A stretch of 64,000 bases of DNA. It comes from Alicyclobacillus fructus (GTDB lineage: Bacteria > Bacillota > Bacilli > Alicyclobacillales > Alicyclobacillaceae). Location of the stretch: positions 62,001-126,000 of the forward strand of contig NZ_JAFMTY010000008.1 of NCBI RefSeq assembly GCF_017329605.1, given 5' to 3'. Numbering within the stretch: the first letter of the stretch is position 1; each line of letters opens with the position of its first letter. Both the position numbers and the translations under genes were made by a program. A model generated the notes under the pieces. It saw only the letters and a list, made by a program, of their open reading frames with translations, did not search any database and was not told the origin of the DNA. Shown in pieces: positions 9,195 to 17,362 of this stretch.

Positions 9195-9200
9195 GGCGCT

Positions 9201-9229
9201 ACTATAGCATCGCTTGCAAACTTTCGCAA
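9201..9229 (-). promoter_or_regulatory. sigma-A promoter of metE
   Basis: TTGCGA (9224-9229), 17 bases, TATAGT (9201-9206) on the minus strand. Confidence 0.75.
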
Positions 9230-9259
9230 TTGTATTCCTTGCCTGAAGCGGCACGCACG

Positions 9260-10921
9260 TCACGCCTGCGGTTGGCCCTCCGCCGGCACCAGCGCCTGCA
9301 GGAGCTTGACCCCAATCGGACTCCCAAGGCCCGTGCAAGGGTCCCATCCCGGCCCGGCCTGATAAATGCGCGCCCGGTTGGCGATGTCGTTGTTGCCTTC
9401 GGTGATGTCCCGGAACACCTCGTTCTGGGGCAACTGATACAGGGTCGGATTCAGGTAGCCCACGGGCTTGCCGAGTCGCTGGTTGATCCGCGCCACCAGG
9501 GCGGCAAACAGCGGAGCCACGGCGCTGGTCCCGCCGATGACCGCCTTTTGACCGTCGATCACGACCTCATAGCCCGTGGCCGGATCGGCGTTGCCCGCCC
9601 AGTCCGGGACGCCGCGGCCGCTACTTGCCCCCGGATTCGCCGACGGCGGGACGTTGGCCTGCTCCTGCCACGCCGGCAGCGGAAACACGCGGCTCACGCC
9701 TCCGCCCGTCGATCCGCCGTCCGGTCCGTCGTTCCACACCGTCTCCCGTTCGATTTGCCCGCCGCTCGTGACGAGCCTCGTTCCGCCGCAGGCCAGAACA
9801 TACGGCGACGACGCTGGAAAATCCACGTGGTACTGGCCATCGTCTTCGCCATCCGTGGATCCGCTGTCGCCCGCGGCCGCGAGCACTGTCACCCCGAGGG
9901 ACGCCGCGTCCAGGAAGGCGCGATTCATCGCTGAAAGCGACGCAGGAGCCCAGCCGTCCTCCGGCCCGCCCCAGCTGATGGACACAATCGAAGGCTTGTT
10001 CGTCGGATCGTGAATGGCCGCGTTGATGGCATCGAGGAATCCGGCGTCGGTGTTCGGCGCGAAATACACGGCGATCTTCGCGCCCGGCGCAAGCGCCCCC
10101 GCGACTTCGATGTCGAGTTCCACCTCGCCGTCCGGTCCGTTGGGATCGCCCGTGGGTTGGTTGGTGGCGCCGTCCACGGAGACACTCACCACCTGCGGGG
10201 CCGGCACGCCGAGAGACGCAAAATACTGCGACAACGACTCTTCGTCATAGCCGCCGCCAAGCTCGATGATGGCGATGCACTGGCCCGTGCCGTCGAGCCC
10301 CTCGGGGAACTGATAGGCCTTCGCCACCTCGAGCGGCGTGTAGGCCTTGTGAGCCGCCGCCTGCGATCTCGCCTCAAACTCGGCGGTTTCCCGCCGCAGC
10401 CGAAAATGCGGCCGCGCCACGGGGCGCGTGTCGAGTCCCAGCACCGCCTCGACGATCGGCGCGACGCTGGCCGGCACGCTCACCTCACCCCGATAGCTTC
10501 GATACGAGCCGTCCGGATGATCGAAGTGCCGCAGCTCCACGCCAAACGCTCGACGGACGGCGTCCGCCGTCCCGCTGAGCACTGCCGTGCCCGCAGCCGC
10601 GTGCGCGCTGTCGAGCGCAAGGCCATGGGCTTCCGCGAACCGCCGAAGCTCGACAAAGTCATCCACGGCAGCACCGTGTTGGCGGACAAATTCCTCGCGC
10701 TCCAGATGTTCGCGAGCATGAGGAGGCTCAGCCGACAGGCGATGCACGCGCGCCTCGAGCTCGTCGGCCCGTTGGCGCCGCAGCACGACGGTGACCGAAA
10801 TACGATGATCCGGTGCCACGGGCCCCTTGTCCACGGCGTTCGGCGCCTGCGTGCGCGCGTGCCCGGCAAGCACCCTTCGCTCTTCTGCGCCCTCCGTCCA
10901 CGGCTTCTCCATGTCGCTCAT
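9260..10921 (-). CDS. kumamolisin-type acid serine-carboxyl protease (sedolisin, family S53)
   Basis: The 553-residue precursor matches kumamolisin-As in length and layout. Residues 1-188 are the propeptide, with the family hallmarks GTAVLSG and [10 protein letters not shown]. The mature enzyme should start near [13 protein letters not shown]. By alignment with memory of kumamolisin the catalytic set is Glu266 and Asp270 (GEVELD), Asp352 ([11 protein letters not shown], oxyanion) and Ser466 (GGTSAVAP); calcium ligands follow in FRDITEGN and GWDP. No classical signal peptide is visible, as in other kumamolisins. One oddity is a tryptophan at 441 ([10 protein letters not shown]) where a valine is usual. 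Start is the ATG at 10921, not the in-frame one at 10936, because homologs begin MSDMEKPW. It should digest protein at low pH outside the cell. Confidence 0.96.
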   Translation of the reverse strand: MSDMEKPWTEGAEERRVLAGHARTQAPNAVDKGPVAPDHRISVTVVLRRQRADELEARVHRLSAEPPHAREHLEREEFVRQHGAAVDDFVELRRFAEAHGLALDSAHAAAGTAVLSGTADAVRRAFGVELRHFDHPDGSYRSYRGEVSVPASVAPIVEAVLGLDTRPVARPHFRLRRETAEFEARSQAAAHKAYTPLEVAKAYQFPEGLDGTGQCIAIIELGGGYDEESLSQYFASLGVPAPQVVSVSVDGATNQPTGDPNGPDGEVELDIEVAGALAPGAKIAVYFAPNTDAGFLDAINAAIHDPTNKPSIVSISWGGPEDGWAPASLSAMNRAFLDAASLGVTVLAAAGDSGSTDGEDDGQYHVDFPASSPYVLACGGTRLVTSGGQIERETVWNDGPDGGSTGGGVSRVFPLPAWQEQANVPPSANPGASSGRGVPDWAGNADPATGYEVVIDGQKAVIGGTSAVAPLFAALVARINQRLGKPVGYLNPTLYQLPQNEVFRDITEGNNDIANRARIYQAGPGWDPCTGLGSPIGVKLLQALVPAEGQPQA

Positions 10922-10991
10922 CGCCTTCCACTCCATTCTCCAAGCGAGAGGATCCGATTGGGCATGTCAGGCTTCAGGCTTCGCTCTTCTC

Positions 10992-10997
10992 AGTATA
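10992..10997 (-). promoter_or_regulatory. extended -10 element of the protease gene
   Basis: TGCTATACT on the minus strand forms an extended -10; there is no convincing -35 at the usual distance. Confidence 0.5.
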
Positions 10998-11113
10998 GCA
11001 CGCGCCAGCGAAAGGTTGTGTAAATCAATGAAAATTTGGGTATTTGCGCGTTCCCCGTGGTCCTGACGGCCTTGGCGAAGCATGCCCGCCACAGGACATG
11101 CACCGGCCAGCCA

Positions 11114-11698
11114 TCACCGTGACAAGGATTCGCCGCGCTCCGCCACCACACCGTAGTGAACGTCGTTCGGGTAAATCCGGTGCAAGACGCGAAAACCGCC
11201 AGCCAAAAGCAGGGCCTCAACCTCTTCCACGGCCAGCCGCTCCTCCACAGGCGGGCCCATCTCCATGGGCCGCTTGTCCCACTCCAACAACAAAAAGCGG
11301 CCTCCTGCCCGCAGGACCCTGTGAACCTCGCGGATGGCCGCTTCGCGATGGGGCACTTCGTGCAACACAAACGCCATCAGGGCGCGATCGACCGACGCAT
11401 CCTCCAGCGGCAGGCGTTCCGCGGTCGCCTGATGCGCCACGATGGTCTCCACGCCGGCATCCTTGGCCCGATCCGCCAGCATCCGAAGCATGTCGGAGGA
11501 CAGATCCACGGCGTGAACCCGGCCCCGCGTGCGGCGCGCCAACGGCAAAGCGAAGTAACCCGGCCCCGCACCGATGTCGATCACGTCGTGATGCCCGCCG
11601 ACATCAAGGGCGTCCATCACGCGGTCCACAGGCAACAACCGCTCCCGATCCTCGCCAATCAGCCGCATCGCGTGTTCCGGTCGAAAGACATGGGGCAT
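11114..11698 (-). CDS. class I SAM-dependent methyltransferase
   Basis: A 194-residue methyltransferase of the methyltransf_11/25 type. Motif I is VIDIGAGPGYFALPLA, the acidic end of strand two is HAVDLSSDML, and post-motif regions read VAHQATAERLPLEDASVDRALMAFVLHE and RAGGRFLLLEWD. The substrate-binding part is small, so the target is probably a small molecule and cannot be named. GAGGAGG is directly against the ATG at 11704, so the in-frame ATG at 11698 (MPHVFRPEHA) is preferred. A TTGACA lies upstream in the divergent region to the LapA-like gene but has no good -10 partner. Confidence 0.85.
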   Translation of the reverse strand: MPHVFRPEHAMRLIGEDRERLLPVDRVMDALDVGGHHDVIDIGAGPGYFALPLARRTRGRVHAVDLSSDMLRMLADRAKDAGVETIVAHQATAERLPLEDASVDRALMAFVLHEVPHREAAIREVHRVLRAGGRFLLLEWDKRPMEMGPPVEERLAVEEVEALLLAGGFRVLHRIYPNDVHYGVVAERGESLSR

Positions 11699-11814
11699 AA
11701 ACATCCTCCTCACGAAGCATCGCGCCTGTGCGCATGTCATCCGCGCGACCTGAGCCAAGCGTCGCGCAGGCCAGGCAAGTTGTCAAGTTCTACATGCCCC
11801 GATGCCCGTCATGG

Positions 11815-11820
11815 TATACT
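11815..11820 (+). promoter_or_regulatory. extended -10 element of the LapA-like gene
   Basis: TGGTATACT on the plus strand, 27 bases upstream of the start codon; no good -35 seen. Confidence 0.4.
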
Positions 11821-11846
11821 GCGAACATCCGAAAGGAGGGCCCGCG

Positions 11847-12179
11847 ATGCGCTGGAAGGTGCTCGGTGCCGTGATTTTCGCCGTCCTGATCGTGGCGTTT
11901 ACCCTGGCCAACTCGACCGATGTTTCCGTCGACTTCATCGTGACGAAGGCGCGCGTGAACCTCGTCCTCGTCATCCTGTTGTCCGTCTTGCTCGGCATGA
12001 TCCTCATAGCCATCTTGTGGTCGATTCACGCGTGGAGGTTGAGAAGCGAAATCCGCGCGGGGCGCCGCCGAATCGCGGAGCTGGAGGACAGGCTTCGCGC
12101 GTTGGATTCGGGTCCCATCATCTCGGCCGACCGGGCGAGTGCGCATGCCGGGCCGGGTCTTCCGCCCGACCCGGCATGA
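11847..12179 (+). CDS. LapA/DUF1049-family small membrane protein
   Basis: A 110-residue protein with two hydrophobic helices (about residues 4-24 and 40-62) and a charged, helical C-terminal tail (RRRIAELEDRLRALDS) that should face the cytosol. The segment LANSTDVSVDFI between the helices is typical of LapA/DUF1049 (YciS-like) proteins, which in E. coli (LapA/LapB) act in envelope assembly; in Firmicutes the role is unknown. Start is the ATG at 11847 with AAAGGAGG seven bases upstream. The gene stands alone and ends in a GC-rich inverted repeat without a T-run. Confidence 0.8.
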   Translation: MRWKVLGAVIFAVLIVAFTLANSTDVSVDFIVTKARVNLVLVILLSVLLGMILIAILWSIHAWRLRSEIRAGRRRIAELEDRLRALDSGPIISADRASAHAGPGLPPDPA

Positions 12180-12206
12180 GACCCGGCATGACGCAACCTT
12201 GGCGCC

Positions 12207-13268
12207 TTAGCCCTGCACGTACTGGAGCGTCTCGCCCGCCCACAGGCGCACCGTTCCTCGCGTCACCTTGCCGCCCGTGACCACGGCGAGCGATCCCGTC
12301 GCCTCGCCGGTCAGCGCGGAGAGCGGCAAGACCACCACGCCGCGCGATGCCTGGTACGCGCGTCCCTGCCAGATCACCGTGGCGCCGTCCGGCAACCCCT
12401 TCAGCGTGACGCCGTCGCCGGCGAGCGCGGCGAACTGGCGGTATTGAACCGCGTATGGCGTGTTCTTCTCCTGAACTTCCAGATACGCGTCAAAGGGCGG
12501 CGCAATCTGCATGTGCAGGCTGTCCGATGAGAATACCTGTTCGCCATTCACCCAGGCGCGATACCTCGCTTTGCCGTCCGTCCAGATGACCACGTGGTAT
12601 TCGCCGTGGCTTGGCGCAAGGGCGCTCCCCGGGATCTTCTTCAGAATCACGCTGTGGGCGTTTTGTTCGAAGCCGTACGCGTAGCCGATCTCCCACGTCG
12701 AGCGAAGCTTGCCGTGGACGCGCGTGGTCACCAGGGACACAAACACGTAGTTGATGAGACCGGTCTGGTCAGTGGTGCTCGTCTGGACGGCGAATACCAG
12801 CTCCCCGATGCCGTGCGACACCGCCGGTGGCGAAACGGCCCACGCGTGCGCGTACCAATTGGCCGGAAAGGGATCGCGCGTGGTCAAAAAGTAACCTCGA
12901 AACTGTGGCGTCCCTTCTCGAACGCCGACCGTCAGGTAGCCGTTTTGCACCCGGACAAAGCCCAGCTTCTGCCCCGCGCTTCCGTTCGCCTGCCACTGGT
13001 AGTACGGGGGCAGAAGGAGAGACGTGGAGCTCTGCAATTGGTGCGGCGCCTGCGACGGTTGGTCGAAGACCGTCACGGCCGGCGCGGATTGGACGGCGAG
13101 CGCGCCAGCAGGCCCGGCCAACAGCGGCTGAACCGCGCGCGGGCCGCGCTCCACGGCCGCGCCCCACACCACCAGGAGCGCCGCCAGCACCAGTGCGGCG
13201 GCGAGATACACGCGTTCCAACGGCCGATAACGCAGTCTGCCCGATCTCGACGTCTCAATGGCTGGCAT
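12207..13268 (-). CDS. membrane-anchored extracellular protein of the Pel-like locus, function unknown
   Basis: I do not recognise this 353-residue protein. Residues 16-40 form one hydrophobic helix (VYLAAALVLAALLVVWG) after a basic N terminus, so most of the chain is probably outside the cell as a signal-anchored domain. The body is rich in beta-prone segments and aromatic residues (YQWQANGSAGQKLGFVRVQ, VVIWTDGKARYRAWVNGEQVF), which resembles concanavalin-like or carbohydrate-binding folds, but this is only an impression. It overlaps the end of pelG by 14 bases and is the last gene of the polysaccharide operon, suggesting a role in polymer binding, modification or export. Start codon has a distant RBS (GAGGAG). 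Confidence 0.7.
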   Translation of the reverse strand: MPAIETSRSGRLRYRPLERVYLAAALVLAALLVVWGAAVERGPRAVQPLLAGPAGALAVQSAPAVTVFDQPSQAPHQLQSSTSLLLPPYYQWQANGSAGQKLGFVRVQNGYLTVGVREGTPQFRGYFLTTRDPFPANWYAHAWAVSPPAVSHGIGELVFAVQTSTTDQTGLINYVFVSLVTTRVHGKLRSTWEIGYAYGFEQNAHSVILKKIPGSALAPSHGEYHVVIWTDGKARYRAWVNGEQVFSSDSLHMQIAPPFDAYLEVQEKNTPYAVQYRQFAALAGDGVTLKGLPDGATVIWQGRAYQASRGVVVLPLSALTGEATGSLAVVTGGKVTRGTVRLWAGETLQYVQG

Positions 13269-14934
13269 ACAGGTGAAAATCTCCTCTCATCGCTGTCCTC
13301 ATGCCGACGACGACCGTGACGGCGGTGAACAGGCCGATGGCGGTCACCATGCCATAGACGGCGTAGGCGTCGCCTCTCGTCACCGACAAAGCCGCGACGA
13401 GCCCTCCCGCAGCCGTCCCGAGCCATACGCCGAGCGCTGATGCAAAGCGAACGCCCCAGAAGAACAGAAACTGACTGGCGAACAGTCCAACCGGCAGAAT
13501 CCCGTAAACGAGCGTCGCCACGTGCAGCGCCATTTGATACGAGGGGCCGGCCACCAGGATGGGCGCGATGAGTGTCCCCGGCAAGCTCAGCAACACGGGC
13601 GGCGCGAGCGCGCCGATGATGAGGCCGACGGCGGCAAGAATGGCGACCCGAGACGCGAAGAACGCAAGCAGCGTGCGCCGCAACGCCCGATGCTCGGTGA
13701 CGCGGTGTTTCATCATCCAGGTGAAAAACCGTTCCGAGAGCTCGGTCATGAAGTAGAACACGAGCCCCATCATGGGAAACAGCTCCAAGGTGGCGAGATC
13801 GGTCGTCAATTCGTACGTCGGCGGGTACACGTAATGCGCCAGCCCCTGCACGGCGCCGAAGTGGACACCGGCGACGACGCGATCGACAAACAGCATGGCG
13901 AAGTACCCCGTTCCATAGAGGGCATACGGCCACAACTGGCGCCAGACCGGCAGAAAGCGCGGAATCTGAACCCGAGCCCGCGTCTGCGCCTCGCCGTCCC
14001 GATCGTGCGGGCCGTCGCCGATCTCCTCGGGCAAGAGGCGTCGCAGTTGCCGCCGCGATCGGATGACGGCGTAAGAGTACACGCCGATGAGCGCGCCAGC
14101 CCCCGCGATGAGAAGCCCCAGCACTTGCGCCTGCTGCACGGCCTGCGCGGCGTACGATCCCGCATTCACGCGCTCGATGGTCCATATGGCCAGCCACGTC
14201 ACGACGAGTGCCGCGCCGGTGGTGAGGACGAGCCCCGCGATGCGGCGAAGCAGATAGAGCGGCGCGAGCGCGATTTGGAAAATGTAGATGGCGATCGCGT
14301 ATTCGAGAAACAGGTTCCCGTACGCAGGGCCGTACACGGGAGCGACGGCGAATCGAAACACCAGCGCGATGAGCAGCGCGGACGCCGCCGATCCATGGAC
14401 AATGGCTCGCGTGGCAATCCAGCGGAACAGAATCCAGTTTCCCTGCCCGAGGTAGAACAGGGCGCGCACGGCGAACACCTGGGACACCGCGCCGGCGCAC
14501 ATGGTGGCCACGAAGAACGCGAGGCTCACGGCGGTCGCGATCTCCTGCGACGCCGACAGCGAGGACCAGAGCGCGATGCGCGTGATGAACAGCATCAGGA
14601 CGCTCATCATCCACGGCGCCGTGTAGCCCACGCCCCGAAGATACTGCTCCGCCGCCCGCCGGAACCAGCCGAGCGGGCTTGGTCGGGTCAATTCCTCCGG
14701 CGTCTGATACAGCGGAATCCGCGCCCACACCTCTTCAGCAAGCTCGAAGACGTCGCGAAAGCCGAGCGATCTCGCGGCATCCCCGCCGTAACCGCAGTCC
14801 TCGAGGTGCACCGCCACTTCGAGCAGATTCCGGGGGTGAGGCTGGCGGCTCACCACCATGTACGCCAGCGCGTGCAGCTCCTGCTCCCACTCCTCCGGCG
14901 CCACGCCGCTTTCAAACGGAGACCTTGTGCTCAT
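13255..14934 (-). CDS. pelG: PelG-like exopolysaccharide membrane transporter
   Basis: A 559-residue membrane protein. A soluble N-terminal part of about 120 residues (helical, rich in leucine and glutamate) precedes about 12 transmembrane segments starting at GVGYTAPWMMSVLMLFITR, which is the typical start of PelG, a flippase-like MOP-superfamily protein that works with PelF to move Pel polysaccharide across the membrane. The start is the ATG at 14934 with GGAGGAG nine bases upstream; it overlaps the pelF end by 23 bases. The frame stays open for another 107 codons upstream, but those lie inside pelF. The cytosolic N-terminal extension appears longer than in plain flippases and may contact PelF or the TPR protein. 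Confidence 0.82.
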   Translation of the reverse strand: MSTRSPFESGVAPEEWEQELHALAYMVVSRQPHPRNLLEVAVHLEDCGYGGDAARSLGFRDVFELAEEVWARIPLYQTPEELTRPSPLGWFRRAAEQYLRGVGYTAPWMMSVLMLFITRIALWSSLSASQEIATAVSLAFFVATMCAGAVSQVFAVRALFYLGQGNWILFRWIATRAIVHGSAASALLIALVFRFAVAPVYGPAYGNLFLEYAIAIYIFQIALAPLYLLRRIAGLVLTTGAALVVTWLAIWTIERVNAGSYAAQAVQQAQVLGLLIAGAGALIGVYSYAVIRSRRQLRRLLPEEIGDGPHDRDGEAQTRARVQIPRFLPVWRQLWPYALYGTGYFAMLFVDRVVAGVHFGAVQGLAHYVYPPTYELTTDLATLELFPMMGLVFYFMTELSERFFTWMMKHRVTEHRALRRTLLAFFASRVAILAAVGLIIGALAPPVLLSLPGTLIAPILVAGPSYQMALHVATLVYGILPVGLFASQFLFFWGVRFASALGVWLGTAAGGLVAALSVTRGDAYAVYGMVTAIGLFTAVTVVVGMRTAMRGDFHLYASH

Positions 14935-16429
14935 GCGTCCGCTCTCCTCCGTCCGACCACTCGTCGTACCATGCGCGGTAGCGCGCAAGAAACCGCTCGA
15001 GCGTATACTCCGCCAACATGCGATTTCGCCCCACCCGGCCGAGCTCCGCCAGTTGCTGGCGCATGCCGGCGAATCGAGCGATGGCGTCCGCCAGCTCGCG
15101 CGGACGGCGCGGCGGCACGAGGATGCCGTACGGCTGACGCACAATTTCCCGCATTCCCCCGACGTCCGTCGCCACGATGGGCCGCCCTGCCATGACGGCC
15201 TCCACAGCCGCGTACGGGAATCCCTCCGACGAGCTCGACAAGATGGCGATGTCACCCGAGTTCAGCGCGCCGTTCACATCGTCCGTCGGCCCGGCGAAAC
15301 GCACTATGGGCTCGAGCCCGTACTCGCGGACGAGATCGCGGCAAGACGCCTCGTACACGGGATCGGGCGCCGGACCGTAGATGGTCAGCGTGACGCCCTC
15401 CAGCTCCGGGCGCCGCCCGTGGGCGTCCCGCAACCATCGCATGGCGCGGATGGCCGTGTGAATGTCCTTCAGCGGATCAATGCGTGCCACCATCACCAGG
15501 CGGAGAGGATTCTCTCCCGATCCCGCTTCGCGCACGATGTGAAAAGCCTTGGGGTCGACGCCGTTTGGAATCGGATGAATCTTGCTTGGCGGCACGCCGA
15601 GGCGTTCCTCCCACATCGCGTTGAATCTGGCGACTGGAGCCACGCTGTCCGCGGCCTGATACGCCAAGCGAACCACAAGGCTGTAGAGGCTCGAGAGAAA
15701 ATATCGGTAGGGCGCGCCCCGCTCCACACGCGCCAGTTGAAGCAGGCGTTCGCGGTAGTACACGCCGTGCTCCGTCACGAGCAGCGGCCGGCCGTAGCGC
15801 TCTTTCGCGACGATCAGCGGCAGCGCGCAGAAGGCGGCGGCGGATGCGTGATAGACCCGCGCTTCGGGCGCGGGAAAGGCCAAGGGAGCAAGATAACGGT
15901 ACAAGAGCTTGCCGATGTCGATGGCCTCGAACAAGTTGAGATGGCGAAACACAGGGTGTTCGGCCAGCCGAGATCGCAAAATCGCCCAGGTCTGAGGATG
16001 CCGCAGGGCGTATTTCATCAGGCCTGCCTCCGCGATGCGGGCGAACGTCATCAAGGCCTCCCGCGCGTCCGAGAGCTTCGTCTCGGCCGGGCGCAGACAG
16101 GCCGAGACCCAGGCCTCGTAGGCCGGCAAAAAGTCACGCCGAAAGAGCCTGCGCGCGCCAAACGGGCGCGACACGGGCGCATTCCAAGAAAATTCCTCGT
16201 GTCGATCCGTCCCCCACAAGGGCACCATCAGCAGGCGATCCACATTGCTCGGCAGCTCGTATCGCTGGCTGGCCCCGGGATTGGCCACCACCGAATACAC
16301 GGTGAACGTCCGGTCCGCCAATCCGCGGATCAGCCGATCCGCCCAAGCGCTGACGCCGCCCAGCGTGTACGGATACGTCCCCTCCGTCGCCAGGAGCACA
16401 TCCGAGATCGGGATACGTGAATCCCTCAC
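14912..16429 (-). CDS. pelF: PelF-like GT4 glycosyltransferase
   Basis: The 505-residue protein is a GT-B glycosyltransferase of family 4. The opening ISDVLLATEGTYPYTLGGVS with AWADRLIRGL is the hallmark of PelF, the cytosolic transferase that polymerises Pel from UDP-sugars. The C-terminal half has the nucleotide-sugar site with the EX7E motif (SSSEGFPYAAVEAVMAGRP). Start is a GTG at 16429, six bases after ACGGAGGG; it overlaps the stop of the upstream gene as GTGA, showing translational coupling. Upstream in-frame codons lie in the neighbour's sequence. Genes for the other Pel parts (PelA, PelD) are not in view, so the polymer may differ from true Pel. Confidence 0.88.
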   Translation of the reverse strand: MRDSRIPISDVLLATEGTYPYTLGGVSAWADRLIRGLADRTFTVYSVVANPGASQRYELPSNVDRLLMVPLWGTDRHEEFSWNAPVSRPFGARRLFRRDFLPAYEAWVSACLRPAETKLSDAREALMTFARIAEAGLMKYALRHPQTWAILRSRLAEHPVFRHLNLFEAIDIGKLLYRYLAPLAFPAPEARVYHASAAAFCALPLIVAKERYGRPLLVTEHGVYYRERLLQLARVERGAPYRYFLSSLYSLVVRLAYQAADSVAPVARFNAMWEERLGVPPSKIHPIPNGVDPKAFHIVREAGSGENPLRLVMVARIDPLKDIHTAIRAMRWLRDAHGRRPELEGVTLTIYGPAPDPVYEASCRDLVREYGLEPIVRFAGPTDDVNGALNSGDIAILSSSSEGFPYAAVEAVMAGRPIVATDVGGMREIVRQPYGILVPPRRPRELADAIARFAGMRQQLAELGRVGRNRMLAEYTLERFLARYRAWYDEWSDGGERTHEHKVSV

Positions 16430-17205
16430 CTTGTTCCCTCCGTCTCGCTCTGGCGCATCGCGAGCTGCAGGCGCCGCTCGAGCCCCTGGATGCGCTTCTG
16501 CAGATCGACGACGAGGGCATGCATCTCGTCCAGCTCGTGGAGCACGTCCGCCGCCCACGCCGCTTCCGTGCGCGCCCGTTCCCGTTCGGTCCGGTGGGAC
16601 CCGGACTCATGCGCCGCTCGCGGACCTGATGGAACAGCCGATTCTCCGCCCAGCCAGCGCGCTTCCACAGCCCGCAGGGCGGCATCGAGTTCCCCGCTCT
16701 CGGCGTCCGGCCCGCCGCTCGGTGCCTCCATCGCCTGGCGCTTCTCGGGAGGACCCTGAGCGTCCTTTCGTTGAGCTTCTAAAAACTCATCGCGTGGCGC
16801 CGTCGCCTCAACCGCAAACGCCTCCGCCACAGGCTCCTGAAGGGCGACATCCACGGTCTTTGCCCGGCTCACGCTCTTCGACGACAAATCCAGGTTCTCT
16901 ACGGCCAAGAAACATTGAGCCGCGAGAAGGGAATACTCCCGAATGTGTTGCGCCGGTTGATCAGGCAGCTCGCTCGCCCGCAGGAACTCGCGGCCCGCCA
17001 GGCGCATGTAGTGGTCGAATTCGTCCATGCGCCCGAGGTGCCTAGCGCACAGGGCGGCTTGCCGATAGGCAATCCCGGCGCGCTGAGGAATCTCTCCTTC
17101 GCGCGATCTCGCCTCCTCAAGAAACACGCGCAGCGCTTCACCGTACTCCCCCATGGCATAGAGCTCCATCCCCTGATGGAACGTGGGTGCCTTTGGATCG
17201 ATCAC
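16426..17205 (-). CDS. TPR-like and coiled-coil protein of the Pel-like locus
   Basis: A soluble 259-residue protein. The N-terminal 110 residues look like tetratricopeptide helices (FHQGMELYAMGEYGEALRVF, then IAYRQAALCARHLGRMDEF). A charged linker follows, and the C-terminal 50 residues form a coiled coil (VLHELDEMHALVVDLQKRIQ). It occupies the place of PelE, the TPR scaffold of pel operons, but I cannot show homology. The GTG at 17205 is chosen because GAGG lies seven bases upstream and because the promoter at 17275-17303 sits inside the longer open frame (TTG at 17310). Its stop overlaps the pelF start. Confidence 0.72.
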   Translation of the reverse strand: MIDPKAPTFHQGMELYAMGEYGEALRVFLEEARSREGEIPQRAGIAYRQAALCARHLGRMDEFDHYMRLAGREFLRASELPDQPAQHIREYSLLAAQCFLAVENLDLSSKSVSRAKTVDVALQEPVAEAFAVEATAPRDEFLEAQRKDAQGPPEKRQAMEAPSGGPDAESGELDAALRAVEARWLGGESAVPSGPRAAHESGSHRTERERARTEAAWAADVLHELDEMHALVVDLQKRIQGLERRLQLAMRQSETEGTR

Positions 17206-17274
17206 CAGCTCACCTCGCACCTTGTGATTTACATCCTGCAATTGATTTGCGCGCAAACCGACATACCTTGACTC

Positions 17275-17303
17275 AGTATAAGGAAGACCACGCATGGCCA
17301 CAA
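17275..17303 (-). promoter_or_regulatory. sigma-A promoter of the Pel-like operon
   Basis: TTGTGG (17298-17303), 17 bases, TATACT (17275-17280) on the minus strand, about 60 bases before the GTG start of the first gene. Confidence 0.6.
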
Positions 17304-17362
17304 CAGCCAAATGCGGAATGGACGTGAAGCCTCTGTGAACTCTTCCAGGGCAAACCTCACGT

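Noticed and set aside
9066-9200. SAM riboswitch or T-box before metE
   Set aside because: The conserved blocks of these classes were looked for and not seen.
12150-12192. Terminator at the end of the LapA-like gene
   Set aside because: A GC-rich inverted repeat is present but there is no T-run and it lies within the coding end.
13073-15195. Long open frames of about 550 codons on both strands in other frames of the pelG region
   Set aside because: They are antisense or shifted readings of a high-GC gene; composition is Arg/Ala/Gly-heavy, with no domains and no RBS.
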